Shown piece by piece: positions 11,826 through 24,636 of a stretch of 64,000 nt of DNA. Position numbers and translations under genes: made by a program. The DNA comes from Buddleja alternifolia. Taxonomy: Eukaryota; Streptophyta; Magnoliopsida; Lamiales; Scrophulariaceae. The stretch lies in NCBI GenBank assembly GCA_019426215.1, contig CM033405.1:31526199-31590198 (forward strand). The letters are read 5' to 3'. Within the stretch, counting starts at the first letter, position 1; each line of letters begins with the position of its first letter. Under the pieces are notes generated by a model. It was not told the DNA's origin. It did no database searches and saw only the letters and a list, made by a program, of their open reading frames with translations.

Positions 11826-12135
11826 TCTCTACTATTATATATAAAGTGGGAGAGACCTAAAGTAACTACTTTGAATTGTCAAATTTTGGTGAAACCTTTA
11901 TTCACTCAAAATTTGACAAGTGTCCCAAAGAACTATCGTTTCCCCTCTATATTTTATTCTCTCTCCTATATCACATTTATTTTTCTTTTCTCTCCCATAT
12001 CTTTTTTTTTCTTACTATCTTCTTTATATTTTATTTATTTTATTTTGGTACAAAAATAATTATCAAATGACTTTAACTAAAAAAAATTTAATTTTTTTAT
12101 TTTAAACACACAAGCGAGTGTGCGGCATTTACTAA
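11826..12135 (+). mobile_element. Helitron-like non-autonomous element 1
   Basis: The 5' end is TCTCTACTATTATATATAAAG-like, preceded by A. The 3' end is a short CACACAAGCGAGTGTG hairpin followed at 11 bases by CTAA and then T. That fits the A^T target and TC...CTRR ends of Helitrons. No Rep/helicase coding. A second CTAATATTCAT at 12216 leaves the 3' border open to doubt. Confidence 0.5.
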
Positions 12136-12261
12136 TATTCATAATTCTTATATAGCAAAAATAAAAAGGAAATTTCATATTCGTAATAACAAAGCGCACA
12201 CATCCTCGGGTCCTTTCTAATATTCATTGAATTTAAATCAAATTAATAGTTATAAATTTCA

Positions 12262-12648
12262 TCTATAGTATATATAACTGAAGAGAGGCTTAAAAAAATC
12301 ACTTTTTGGACTGACAACAATTTTGGTGTCATATATGGATAATTATTATGTGAATTGGATATTCATACATCATGGGTTGTTATAGTGATACTTTATTTGT
12401 TTTGACGAGTTAATAGAATAATAACAACACGGTTCATGAAATCAAGTGTGAATTATTATACATGGTATCTCACTTTTCCTGTTTCTCTATTTTTCTTTAA
12501 TTACATTAATTTTATTTTTCATCTATTTTTTTCTTTTATTTTTATTCTTTTTTCTATTTTTTATTTAAACTTAATCAAATTTTGTTTAAAAAGTTTAAAA
12601 CCAATTTATATATTTTTCATACGCATTGAGTGTGCCTTCACCGACTAG
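12262..12648 (+). mobile_element. Helitron-like non-autonomous element 2
   Basis: The 5' end TCTATAGTATATATAACTG is preceded by A; the 3' end is CTAG at 12645-12648 followed by T. A weak hairpin around CGCATTGAGTGTG lies 15 bases upstream of the end. The interior is T-rich and non-coding. It lies next to element 1, 5' of the PLAC8 gene. Confidence 0.45.
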
Positions 12649-12829
12649 TCGATTGTATAAATTTGAACCCATTAATTTAATCTCGGTGTATTTGTTTTTA
12701 TCTTTTTAAACTCCTCTTCCCCACAATTATTAAGCCAAAACCGCTCATGAAAAACGACTTTCTGCAAGCACGCTTTTATAATTTAGCAACATAGCGTATA
12801 AAATTGATTTTAGTTCAGAGCTGATCCCG

Positions 12830-13878
12830 AATTAGAAAGTTCCCATTTCTCAACAATTCCTCTCTACAGTTCTCTCCATCAGGTCGGTACGGTACCCTCA
12901 TGCTCAACTCCTCTGATTTACTTTTTCAACCTAATTGTTCGAATATGAGCGTTCATATATATATATATATGTATAGATTTGTATTTTCCTATTTTTGTGA
13001 TGTCGAATTTCATATATCCTTGTTTATTGATATTCTGTGTTAGCTGAAGTACGATTGCGGAGCTTTATTTATGGTGAACATGTCTCGCGTAGTATTGTGA
13101 TTATTATACGGAATTGATGACACTGTTGCGAGTTTGCAACCTGCAGCTGTTCATGATCCGTCGGGAATGCATATACCGTTTTTTTAATGTATTTTTCTAG
13201 GTATTTGATGTTTATCAGAGTGATACTTTTAGAATTTACAAGAGCAAAAGTGTTTAAGTAAATGGTGTGGATTTGATTCTTTCCCAATTGTGATTTAATG
13301 GTGTATCTGTAAATTAGGCCTTTTGTGTAAACATTTCCGAAACGCGCTACATAAACATAGTAATATCTGCCTTTGAGATTGAAGATTTTTGTTGTAAGAT
13401 GTTTATGGGAGGAAAAATGTTTCAAAGATGTGGAATTTTCTCTAAAGTTTATTACTAAAGAGTAATGTGGTGAAGGTTGGGATTTGTTACGGTATTATGT
13501 ATCTTTAGAGGTGCTTGAAATGTTCCATTAAGTCTTCCTCTGAGCCTTCTTTTCTTGAAGCCTTTTATTCATTGCATCCCACTTTTGTATATAAGAGCCA
13601 GTTAATTTATTTTATAATGGAGAGTGTGAACATTTTCCTGCTCGGGATACTTGTTATCTCAGCTGAGAAACAAATCGGACATATTATGTGTATATTGATC
13701 CGCTACTTTTAATTTCTTGTGTACTGACAAAAGGTGGTTTGGATTTCATAAGACCCTTTTGCAGTTTCTATTGAATGGGAAATCGGTTATCATCTTATTC
13801 TCTTTTGTATGCTTGATGCAGGTGCTTAAATTGTTGAACAGGAGTGAAGATTTGCGAAGTCCATCTTTCCAGTAGTAA
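12830..13878 (+). other. 5' leader of the PLAC8 gene with a ~940-bp leader intron
   Basis: CTCTCCATCAG/GTCGGTAC at 12882/12883 looks like a donor. TTGATGCAG/GTGCTTAAA at 13821/13822 looks like an acceptor, 57 bases before the start codon. Leader introns of this size are common in plant housekeeping genes. The transcription start is not visible; a CT-rich stretch (12858-12880) precedes the donor. Confidence 0.55.
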
Positions 13879-15862
13879 ATGGTAGGCCAAACTAATTATG
13901 TGCCACCAGCTTATATTCCCCTGGGACAATCAGATGCAGAACCAGATGAATTACCACCCGAGGATGCAAGACCTGCTCAACAGCAAATTAATAATGGCTC
14001 GGGGCAGTGGTCTTCTGGAATTTGTGCTTGTTTCGATGATATCCAGAGCTGTACGCTACTTTCTGCCTTGTGATCTTGATTTATCAGAACCAAAAAAGTG
14101 AATGAAGGTGCTATTTTGAGTAGTACAAGAAAAAATATGATGAGCAATCCTATGTTTTTAATACTCTTCTTCTGCAAATCATGTCTTGTGAAGTTATAAG
14201 TTAACATATATGTAACAGTGAAATGTGCTGCTGACTATGTTTCGCTTATCACATAAAAATGTCAGACATTGACGACCGCGAATGATACCAATTTTATTTG
14301 CCGAAGTCCTTGCAGAAGTTATTACTACTTATTCACCTAATGATTTCTGTGCCAAGTTTTGTGTGTGCTTGTTTGACATATTCTTTTAAGCTCTACAGTA
14401 ATTGATTGATGCAGTGTGTTTAGCTGTCATGATGTGCTTGAACAGTTGCTGGATCTGTGTCACTTTGTATGCATAGTTTACTCGAAATAAAAAATGCAGG
14501 GGTATGGTTATCACCAAAAATGATGTGTTTCATAGGAAAGAGGCCTCAAGAACTGAATCTATCATTTGAGATAACTCATGTTTCATTACCTCAGGCTCAT
14601 ATGTTCAAAGAAATATGCTGTTTTAAGTTCACAGTTTGGATGTATATGGCTTGTGATACATTAAATAGTCGATGTTTCCCTGTATTATTATATTTCTATG
14701 ATATTCTACAGTAACATATGGTCGGGTGCCACATGATGTATATTAATTATTTACTTGATGGCCTAACTGAATGAGTTTATTTAATGCTTAGGTTGTATTG
14801 GACTTCTTTGCCCATGCTATCTTTTCGGAAAAAATGCCGAGTTTTTGGGGTCCGGAACTCTAATGGGATCTTGTACCACACACTTTATTTTGTGGGCTCT
14901 TGTTAATACACTATGTTGCGTGGTCACTGATGGCGTTTTGTTGGGTTTACCTGGATGCTTTGTTGCATGCTATGCCTGTGGATACCGAAGGACATTAAGG
15001 TCGAAGTACAATTTGCAGGTATATTTCCACACTTTTTTATTTGTTGATACTGTAAGTGTAGACATCTTCATGCATGTAAACAGGAGAGAGGGAAGGGAGA
15101 GGGAGAGGGTTTACATTTTCACTATATTAACGTGCAACATTTTTAACATTCTCATCTTGAAACTGCTTTTGTTCTACTCTTAGCTTTTGTCTCTCTCTTT
15201 CTTTTCGTTCCCATTTTAAACCTGTGAATATATGCCTTGACAACATGCTTGCTGGTGACCTTCATTTATGCTGTAAAATTATGCGGCATAAGTACGGATA
15301 TTAGGAAGGACATGGAGTACATGTTTACATGCAAAGCTTATCATAGAAATCGTTAGTTGCTAACATATATATGACATTTCCTCCCAGAATATTTACATGC
15401 TGGAACTTCACATTACAGTTGCATGGTCGTGAACAATAACAAGCCCGGTCACTGTTGTGATAAAGTATTCCTTATTTAATTTAAGGCGAATTTGATTATT
15501 TATTCATGGCATTGTGCTAGTTGAGTAATGATTACGAGTGCATTACCTATATAATCTATATTTTTAGCACTCTATTTTAGTGCGATAATATCATCATGAA
15601 ATTGATAATAAGCATTTGAGATTATTAGTTGTTTCTCCTTTTTTTGTTCCCGGATAATAGCCGTAATCTTCATGGATTACTAATACAGGAGGCACCATGT
15701 GGAGATTTCTTCACTCATTTCTTTTGCCATTTATGTGCCATATGTCAAGAATACAGAGAAATCCGCGATAGATGTGGAGACTCAAATTCGCCTGGCCTGA
15801 ATTTGGCTGAAGCAAAAGCCCCTACAGTGCAGACAATGGAATCAGCTTCTTCCACAAAATAA
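13879..15862 (+). CDS. PLAC8-family cysteine-rich membrane protein (3 coding exons)
   Basis: Coding exons 13879-14050, 14792-15018 and 15689-15862 join in phases 1 and 0 to give 190 residues. The N-terminus is polar and proline-rich (YVPPAYIPLGQSD). The PLAC8 domain begins at WSSGICACFDDIQSC, crosses intron 1 into LLCPCYLFGKNAE, and holds a hydrophobic stretch (LWALVNTLCC through GLPGCFVACYACG, about residues 90-125). It ends with CHLCAICQEYREI. Plant members (FW2.2/cell number regulators, plant cadmium resistance proteins) are plasma-membrane proteins linked to organ size or ion export. This member's role cannot be read from sequence. Complete, with a serine-rich tail. Confidence 0.9.
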
Positions 15863-16875
15863 CCTCTCTTTGTTGTCCGGAGTATTCACCTTGTAACATT
15901 TCTATCCTGTGACACTTCGTGTATTAATTACAGCGTCAATAGTCTGTGTATTACGTGTTTATTGTTTTCCACTCGCTCGTTTTATTAATCTTTTGCTTCA
16001 TTGTATTTTCAATGTAAATTCGCAAACCTCAACTCGATCTTTCTATATGAAGGTGTCTTGCTATTTCTGTTTCTTTGCGAGTTAAATGTGAATATATATG
16101 TTATGAAGTGGTGCAGACTAAGTGATTCTTGGGTAGTTTTGAGAATTCAGTTATATTTGATTGTCATTGAGTTATTATTGTTTGTGTATCATGGATTTCA
16201 ATGCGACAAGTCTTGTAGGAGCTTCGGGGCATTTAGAGTTTTGAGATGATATATGGTGGGACTCATTTGGGAATCTAACATATATGAATGGTCATGATAA
16301 TAATAAAAGTTTCATTTCACCAAATTTTCATTTAGAAGAGTTTCAGTAGTTAGAGTTGTAAATTTATGAACTCAATTGTCCTTCGCTTTTTAAATTAAAA
16401 ATCAACCACTTGTAGTTACTTGTATGAAAATTAATTATTTAAAAGTTTTAAATTAATTACTGGTATTTTATGAGTCCAATTCTCAAACTTTTTAATCTTC
16501 CAAGAAAAACTATTTTTAAGATAGTTATCATGTTAAACCAAAATATAATATATATATATATATATACACACACATACATACTAACATTCAAAAAGTAATT
16601 TTTTTAATGTACAATATATCAATTTAAAAATTCGAAACAAAAAGATTTCTACCAAAAATGAAATAATTAATTTTTAATTAAGAAATAAATGGTGATTTAG
16701 TCTAAAGAATTGCTGATCTTAATGTCGGGTTTTTTGAATTAAAAAATTGGTTAAATTGGTGTTTAAGATTGAAAAAGAGTTCAATGAATTTTTTGGATAT
16801 AAAAATATGTTTTAAGCTGCGGTTTAGCAATATCTCCAATAATTTATTCTTTTTTACGAAATGAACTTGGTATGT
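15863..16875. other. 3' flank of PLAC8 gene and AT-rich spacer
   Basis: The first 200 bp are probably 3' UTR (TTATTAATC and AATGTAAATTC near 15980-16020). After that I see only AT-rich DNA with a TA/CA microsatellite at 16546-16572 and no coding or element ends. Confidence 0.6.
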
Positions 16876-17283
16876 TAGGGACGGAGCTAGGGGGGCTGGA
16901 GGGTGCGCTTGGCCCCCGTCAATTTTGCAAAATTATTTTTTTTAACTTACAAAATTTTTGATATTTGAATTTTGTCCCCCTCAAAATAGAAAAATATCAC
17001 ACTCTCTTCCTTTTCTTTGAGTTCGCCCCTCCCAAAAACCAAAATTTTGACTATAATGAAAAAGATATAAAAGTATAAAGTATGCCAAAAGTTGTAGTTG
17101 AACCTAATTCCTTATTATATTTTCCCAAATAAATATAGCGTACCGTACAGTGGGGGCACCCCCCTTGAATCCTTCGTCTATTTAGCAACAAAAAAAAAAG
17201 TGTATAGCTATATCACAACAATCCCTCCCCCTCCCCCTCCCCCTCCCCCTCCCCCTCCAAGAAAATGCCTGACTCCGTCCCTG
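16876..17283. mobile_element. hAT-like MITE (GGGACGGAG ends), copy A
   Basis: The ends TAGGGACGGAGCTAGG and CCTGACTCCGTCCCTG are inverted repeats. The interior shares GTATAAAGTATG and CAAAAGTTGTAGTTGAACCT, in opposite orientation, with the element at 61681-62145. The (CCCCCT)n run at 17222-17259 is part of it. No TSD is recognisable. Assignment to hAT rests on the 62-kb relative, which has an 8-bp TSD. Confidence 0.7.
17222..17259. repeat. (CCCCCT)n microsatellite
   Basis: Six-base unit repeated about six times inside the hAT-like element. Likely a slippage expansion of the C-rich end of the element, whose relatives carry short G- or C-runs there. Confidence 0.9.
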
Positions 17284-18036
17284 ATCAGCTTAGATGTTTT
17301 ATTGCAACTTGAAGTTCCACCTTATATTTTACATGAAAGATGTATGTGAAAACTTTAAAATGTTGGTAACCACTTAATGGTATCATGTACGTTTTATCAA
17401 ACCAAATCTTCTATTCCACTTATTTATATGCATGTCAGATGTACAAAATACATATCCCTTGTCTAGTTGAGGAAAAGATTCATACACGCATCATGCATAT
17501 AAGTATAGGAGATGAAACACAATTTGAAATAGAGAATTCGATTCGACATTTTACGTGTGAAATACAAGATGCCAAATTCACGGTCACTGATCAACTCAAG
17601 TGTTCTTCGGAAAGAGCCATTGCTTAACGCATATATATTATATCTAATTTTAACATATTGATCAGGGTTCTTCGGAAAAAGTCATTGCTTAACGCACATA
17701 TATATATTATATCTAATTATAACATAAAAGCATATATTATATATCTTCTTTTAACTTAAAAGCATATATGTTATATCTTTAAAGTTACTTCAAAAAGAAT
17801 GTTATTTCACTTCTAAACTTCCCTGATCAGAAGAAATACATAATACAGGCAGTTTTCAAAAATTAAAAGATTACTTACAAGCAATGACTAAGAATGCACC
17901 ACAAGCTAACCATCTGCATAAATACCACAACAAAATGCCATCACATAATCACTTATAAATTTTCAAGAAATTAAAACACTTCCTACTAAATATCTTTACA
18001 CTTTACAACTTGATTTCTTTAAGCACATACATAAAC
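17284..18036. other. Spacer and promoter region of the metacaspase gene
   Basis: It holds a two-copy direct duplication (GTTCTTCGGAAA...GCTTAACGCA at 17601 and again about 66 bp on) followed by TATATTATATC repeats to about 17780. TTATAAATTTT near 17953 could be a TATA box about 85 bp before the start codon. No other coding or RNA features seen. Confidence 0.5.
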
Positions 18037-19736
18037 ATGGAGAAAGGCAAGAAAATAGCTCTTCTTGTGGGATGCAACTATCCCGGCACCCAATATGAGC
18101 TTCACGGCTGCCACAACGACGTCTTAGCTATGCGTGAGGTGCTCGTAACACGATTTGGATTTGATCCAGCACGCGTTGAGCTTTTGATGGACAAGCCCGG
18201 TAGCCAGATCATGCCTACTGGTGCAAACGTCAAAAAAGCGTTAAATGATATGGTTGATCGGTCTGAAGAAGGCGACGTCTTATTCTTTCACTACTCGGGC
18301 CATGGAACTCTGATCAAATCCCGGAACTCATCTAAAAAAGAGGAAGCTATTGTTCCTTGTGATTTCAATCTCATTACTAGTAAGTCTTAATCCATCCGTT
18401 TCGCAACTCTAAATCATCGTTTATTGACTCGGTAGTAATTTCGATTTAATTTGTTCTACAACTCTTTTAAGGTAACTTGCATAAAACCTCCGAAGTAAGG
18501 AAGTTGATCATGGATTACCAATAAGCCTAAAATTGATTCTTCCTCGGTCGATGCCCAAAAGAAATATGGGGTAAATTGCAAAACCGAAGCGATTTTATGT
18601 GATTTACCACCCAAAAAATTTCGGAGCTTTTTTATATTCTTGTCAATTTCGGGCTAAAATTTGAATTTTATGATCCTTTTTTTTCTCTTTTATTAACCAA
18701 ATTAAGTTGAAATTGTCACCGAGTCAACAGAAGAAGGACTCAAATTGCAAAACAGATAAACAATGAAATTTTGAAAAATAGTCCAAGTCAGAGGATAAAA
18801 TGCATTTTTGCAGTCCAATTCTTTTGTTATACAACCTGTAAGATTTCCTTGTGACATACATAGATGTGTGACAAGTATGTGAGATTACGACACGGAGAGA
18901 GCCTTTTCAACTTTTTCTCTCCATTTTACAATTTTCTTTCTCTTCTCTTCCTAACCGTCTGTGTACATACTTATGTACGTGTAACATATCGTGTTACATG
19001 ATTGTGTAAAAAGAGAAGCGCACTAGCATTTTTGTCTATCACTTACTGCGCACAGATACGTAGCATCTGCAAAAGATGCTAAAAACCTATATATAACTGT
19101 ATGGTGCTTAAAAAACATCCTTTGGCAGGTATAGACTTCCGGCAGCTAGTGAACCGTGTCCCCAAAGGAGCAACTTTTACGATCCTCTCTGATTCTTGCC
19201 ACAGTGGCGGGCTCATCGACAAAGAAACTGAGCAAATCGGCCCGTTTACCACCCCCGGACCCGACAAGGCCAACATCATTTCACCATCCTACAAGCAAAA
19301 ACTAATCCCCATCCAATCAATACTGCAAGATTTCACATCTCTAACAAGCATTGTCACCACAGACATAGGCACACACTTGTTGGAATTGTTCGGGACCGAT
19401 GCTAGTCTCATGTTTCACGACCCCGAGCCCGTCTCTAAGCCATTGAAGCCCGATGAAGGTATTCTACTCAGTGGCTGTCAAACAAATGAAACTTCTGCAG
19501 ATGTGGAAATGATAATGGAGAATGGAAGAAGACCGTGTGGAGCGTTTACCAACGCTGTTCAAACGGTCTTGAAGGAGAATTCGGGCCCGTTGAGCAATAA
19601 GGAAATAGTGTTGCAGGCTAGAAAGGTTCTGATGATGCAGCATTTCACTAAGCAGCATCCTTGCTTGTATTGCAGTGATGAAAATGCTGATGCCATTTTT
19701 CTTGAGCCCGCCCGAGAAGTGATGTCTGTGGAATGA
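18037..19736 (+). CDS. MC9: Type II metacaspase, metacaspase-9-like (2 exons)
   Basis: Cysteine protease of clan CD that cuts after Arg or Lys. Exons 18037-18379 and 19129-19736 join in phase 1 (CTA/GTAAGT donor, TTGGCAG acceptor) to give 316 residues. The p20 part has the catalytic His89 (HYSGHGT) and Cys138 (SDSCHSGG), plus the conserved ELHGCHNDV and EAIVPCDFNLI. There is no zinc-finger or proline-rich prodomain, so it is type II. The linker between p20 and p10 is short, as in metacaspase 9, and the C-terminal HPCLYCSDENADAIFL fits that protein. Arabidopsis MC9 acts in clearance of dying xylem cells; that role is only inferred here. An upstream TTG in frame is not used; ATG at 18037 is the first methionine. 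Confidence 0.93.
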
Positions 19737-20574
19737 TACGTAAAATGTTGCGATTGTTTCGTGTTTTTGATGACAAAGGAATAAAAGTTCTATGCTAAAA
19801 TGTAACTTTGTTGCTTTTATATAATTTGTATAACATCTTTCGTTTAGTTTAATGTTCGTATAATATCTCCTGTTACATATACTTATATATATACACACTT
19901 TCTTGATTATAATATATTTAGTTTGATTTATATTATGATCCTAAGAAAAATAGATATTACCTATATAAGCAAAAAAAAAAAAAAGGTAAATAAGTAACAT
20001 TCTTCATGTATAAAAGATAATTGAATAAATTGTAAAATTAAAAAATAGGTGTTTGCAAACATATAAGGTGGTCTTCATATCAAATAAGTAGAAATGTATA
20101 AAATTAATTAATACAATGGTATTAATAAATTTTCCCACATACATTGATAACTATAATTATTCCAAGATTTTGAGTTTGTATTATTTGTAACAATTAACAC
20201 AATATTTATTAGTTTTTCATAAAATCAAAAGTGAAGAGCAACACATGAAAGTAATAAAAGAAATTCTCTCTATATTTTCACTATCGACATAGTGATAATA
20301 GGTAATACGATGATTTTATGAAGTGAAATGACGATATCTCCATATTTGATCTACCGATCCACAACTTCAACCAGACAGATGAGTCGATTCAATCCTACCT
20401 TCCATATAGGTACATCTAATGTATATATAATTCCACAAAAGATTAAATTAATTGCAAATAAGAAGGGGGCATGACTAACATCTACTCTGTACACGAAATA
20501 TGACAGAAACTATATTTGTTGTAACTGAGCAGATATACATGAAACTTCTTTAAAGCTGAATCCCAAAAACCACA
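19737..20574. other. Convergent 3' spacer between metacaspase and cupin genes
   Basis: The two genes converge here. AATAAA-like signals (GGAATAAAAG near 19779) fit the metacaspase poly(A) site. The rest is AT-rich with an A-run at 19970-19985; no ORF, RNA gene or element ends recognised. Confidence 0.6.
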
Positions 20575-23235
20575 CTATACATCTTTCCAAACATTAAAAT
20601 CGGAAGTAGAGGCATTATAATTTAAAACGCTATCCTGGCACCCGATCAAATATGTGCTCCGTATGGCATCTATATTCAACAAAGCATGTGCAGTTCCACT
20701 AGGACTAACTGCAACCGCAACTTCATCCGCTCCAATAGTTACCTCGGAGTATCCTTTCTCCACTGCCTTGTTTTCCAGCTGCATGTTTAGCATTACGGTT
20801 ATGGAGTTAAATACAAGCTTGTGAAGACAAAATCAGAGTAATTGAACATCACAAATTTCTTCACTAAATTTCTATATACTATAAAACGAGCTTTTATCCG
20901 AAACTTGCTCCAGAAAAGAGCTGCTGAACAACCTACCCACCACCCAACCGCTAGCCCACCCAATAGTATATGCATCATTCAAATATTCCATTTCTCATAA
21001 TGATTTTCGTAATAGCCCCTAGGGTCCACGAGAGTCCAGCTCGATGAGCCAGAATAAAAGAGAGTGCTTGTGTCTAAGCTCAAGTCGAAATGAAATTAAA
21101 TAAAATTTATATGCATATATGTTATTAAACATATCATGATGAATATTAAATATACCATTATATATATATATATATATATTAAATGTATTATATATTATTT
21201 TTTATTGATATATAAATATTAATAAAAAAATAAAATGTTTTTTTAAATACAAGTTCGCGAACATGTGAACAGATATAACTGGGCTTGAGCTAAGCGCGAG
21301 CTCGAAAAAAGTCAACGGTGATGTGCAGAGACAACAGCCTCTTGGTCAGTATATATATTAATGGAACAAGAAAATAACAGGCAGATAGGAAATGATAGAG
21401 TACCATGCAAAGCTTGCATCATACCCTCTATCCTTTCCTCTCTCATTTATCAAAATTTGTCAAAATTCAAAAATACAAGGTTATAATTAAATTTTGAAGT
21501 CATTTACTTGATAATGACAAAGTGAAAAAAAAAAAATTAAAGAGCTTACGGAAATCACAATTATTTTCAAGCTCGCGTTATGCAATCAAGATATACAAAA
21601 TGGCATGGTGATTCAGTAAATCCTTCTCCATACCAAATTGATGCTTTTATAAGAAAGGAAAGCATACCCGAAACACTGTTTTAGCTCCCCATATTACAAA
21701 TGTCTCGTTACAGGTGTGGTGTCTATGGTTTCCCCTCATACCACGAGGCCTGATCTCACCCACATGAAGTGAAGCACAAGAAGCTGCTCCTCCTGCAAAA
21801 TAAATGTCCACATTGTTAACACTATTCATGCCTAGAAGTTTCAATGTGATGGTTTATGAATACAATGTTAAGCGTATACTGGTTTACCGTTTAAAATGGA
21901 ATTATATAAAACATTTAATTCCTCTGATGAACTCTCACGACACTTGAACAAGAAATGACCCTTCAAGATAGCATATCATGGAATCCCAAAAACAACTCCT
22001 TACACTTACTGGGAACAATTCCAAATTATGGAGCTGATTTTTGTAATAATTAATCTTTGTAAAAGTTGATTTTGAGAGAATAGTTTTCATGAAATTGCAG
22101 TGCGCAAAAAGCTCTTTGCAAATAATTGATTCACCATATGCAAATTATTGCGTATGGCATATCAAATTTGTCGTTCAAACGCGTTCAAAAAGCAAAGTAG
22201 ACCATAAGTGGCAATTTAGCTAGTAAAAGCCCTTACAAAACACAATATACATCTGAACATGATTTTGAAAATCTCCTCTGTTGGACCAAACTCAGCCTCA
22301 ACAACATAATCCAAGTTCAAATAAAGAATGATGAACGGTCGAACATGGATATCATTCGTTTACCTTAATACACTCTCATGAAATATGCTTTTGATTGTTC
22401 TTACTCAACTCAAAGATCTCGCATACAAGAATAATTCACTCATCGTCAAAATCTTTTTCCACTATTACAGGTTTATTTCTACTACTGCAAACAAAATAAA
22501 AAACAAATGTTTGAAACACATTCATAAATATTCCACAAATTCGAGACGAAAACAAGATAATGTCACAAAAACCTGAGCAAAATTCACTTCAGAGAAAGGT
22601 ATGAATGCAACAAAACATCAAACACAATTTTTTCCCCAATCAAAAAACTCGAAGCAGCTTCATACTGGTGTACATTACGCAACAAAAGTAGTACCACTCC
22701 CTCAACATTAATCCATCACACTATTAGCCTGAGCTTCTTCCCCCAATTATAACAACTAACAACAAAAATTAACCTAATCTAGGCATGAAACCCTAACTTT
22801 CCACAAAATTAACCAAACATACAGTTTTTTTTCAATAATTAAAAAAAAACCTGGAACGCCGGCATCCATGGCGAGCGAAACCGGATCGATCAACCAGCCA
22901 CGCTTATCCTTCATCACAAGAGACGAAAACGACGAGAATTTCACAACATTCGCGTTCGAATCCTTCAAAAAACCGCCATTTTTGTCATCCATCGAGTACG
23001 AAGACTGGCGCAGGTAGGGATTCGAATCGCGGCGCTGAAATCTGAGTGAAATCCACGTGAGGAGAAGGAAAATCGAGAGCAGAAAGGGGAATGCGTGTGG
23101 CTTCTTGAGGAAAATCTTGAGCGAATTCAAAATCGTCGCGGCTGTGTGCGGCGTTTGCGATTGGAATTGCGGAAACGGTTCGGAAATCGGGAGCTGATTT
23201 GGATTGATGTATGATGTTCTTCTCGGATTCGCCAT
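20575..23235 (-). CDS. RmlC-like cupin protein with N-terminal membrane anchor (3 exons)
   Basis: Minus-strand exons 23235-22851, 21792-21668 and 20778-20575 join in phases 1 and 0 to give 237 residues. Residues 1-45 are polar. A single hydrophobic segment follows (FPFLLSIFLLLTWISLRF, about 49-66), as in a type II signal anchor. A cupin fold begins around DAGVPGGAASCASLHVGEI, with the metal-site-like RGNHRHHTCNETFVIWG across exon 2. It continues in exon 3 (AHALLNID, LIGCQDSVLNYN). Metal-binding His residues and Glu are present, but substrate and enzyme activity are unknown. The ATG at 23235 is the first in frame and is preceded by a CT-rich leader. Confidence 0.85.
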
Positions 23236-23818
23236 TTTTGGTATCAATTATGATGATCAGTTCTTCTATTTCGCCATGATTGTTGATGGTTGAGTGTCTT
23301 TTGGTGAGTGTGTAGTGGGGAAAGATTTTGCTTTGTAGGGTGGAGAAGGGAGAAAGGCAAAAGAAAAGGGGGGAAATTGCAATTTGGTTTAGTGATGGGG
23401 TGTAATAGCAAATGACACGTCGGATTTGGATAATTCTTGGGTGGACCGAGACCAATAGAGCTCATCCACGCAACACTAATGATTCTATGAGTATGATTCT
23501 CTTAACTTAATTGATAATAATCCATAACCTCTAAATTGATAAACCATGCATGGTGTTTTTGTAATTAAAATAATTTTATTTAGATATATTATTCACTTTT
23601 TTTTTTGAAACAATTATCTGCAACTTTTTTTTTACTTTTCACTTGTGTTTGCAAACACTAATAATTTTTTATTTTTTATCAATTCTAATTATTTTCACTT
23701 ATACACTTTTCTATGATTAGTTGAGTTTGCAAACAATTTTTATATCTACTAGCTTTTGTGGTTATTAGCCAGCAAAATCTTCATTATAATATTTGGTCAC
23801 TTTAAGTTTGTGAGTATT
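23236..23818. other. Promoter side of the cupin gene and AT-rich spacer
   Basis: The first 200 bp are the probable 5' leader and promoter of the minus-strand cupin gene. The rest is AT-rich with T-runs. No element ends found before 23819. Confidence 0.5.
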
Positions 23819-23987
23819 GGATAATATTATGGTAGACTGAGAGTGTTGCTCTCGATGCATCCATAGCCACATATCCATGGGGTGAGAGTAATATTCATCA
23901 CCCACAAAAAAACCACTCATATCCCCTTGAGTGTGTGGATATGATGCAACATGGGCAACACTCTCATTGCACCCCATAGCATTTTCC
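23819..23987. mobile_element. 169-bp MULE MITE sharing termini with the giant MULE
   Basis: It is flanked by the perfect 9-bp duplication GTGAGTATT (23810-23818 and 23988-23996). Its inverted termini contain GAGAGTGTTG and a TGCATC or TTGCATC block, then ATATCC near the inner end. These have the same layout as the 15-kb MULE's ends (GGAAAATAC..., AATRCTCYCA, TGCATCC). No coding sequence. It lies 650 bp from the large element's left end. Confidence 0.85.
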
Positions 23988-24029
23988 GTGAGTATTCATA
24001 ATTCTCAATAACTCACTATGATGAAAAGC

Positions 24030-24125
24030 TATGCTGCACAGACACAGGCACTACACGACATGGACACGGGACAAGTCAATTCTTAAACAATTAGGAGACG
24101 GACACGGCTCGAACACATCTGACCA

Positions 24126-24156
<31 letters not shown>

Positions 24157-24545
24157 GTTATAAACTTATGAGTAATTGAACACCTATTAGACAATAATCA
24201 ACAATTCAACAACTTATTAATAACAACCTATATATTTATTCACTATTTGTATATAAGCAACCTATTTTTACACAAAATAACAACTTATTAATAACAATGT
24301 TTCTGTAAATTATAAAGTTTCATGTATATATAATTACATATATATATATATACATTTATATTACAAATACATAAAGAAATGCAAAAAATCAGCCCCGAAG
24401 TGTCCTGAACATGTCCGAGCCTTGTAGGTGTCGTGTCCAAATTTTATTTATTTATTTTAAATTATGGACACACTTTTGCCATGTCCGACACGTCCCGTAG
24501 GTATGTCCGTGTCTAACGTGTGTCCGACACTGTACAGGGTGATTT
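24030..24545. repeat. GTGTCCG-rich dispersed repeat with inner (TA)n
   Basis: Left part rich in GACACGG and GGACACGG; right part rich in GTGTCCG, GTCCGACAC and GTCCGTGTC, so the two halves are loosely inverted. The centre is AT-rich with a TA run at 24126-24156. It looks like a foldback or MITE-type element, but I could not fix ends or TSD. Confidence 0.45.
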
Positions 24546-24636
24546 TTCGGAGTGTTCGTGCATCATATATGAAAAGTGATCTATGTTGAAGCTAGAAGCT
24601 TAGAATTTAGAATCTCGACCTTGTAAGAATATATAA

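Noticed and set aside
11871..12105. Overlapping small frames rich in Phe, Leu and Ser
   Set aside because: They read a TTTT/CTCT-rich tract within the Helitron-like element; composition explains them.
18010..18036. An upstream start for the metacaspase
   Set aside because: The extra nine codons begin with TTG; the first ATG is at 18037 and gives the N-terminus expected for the family.
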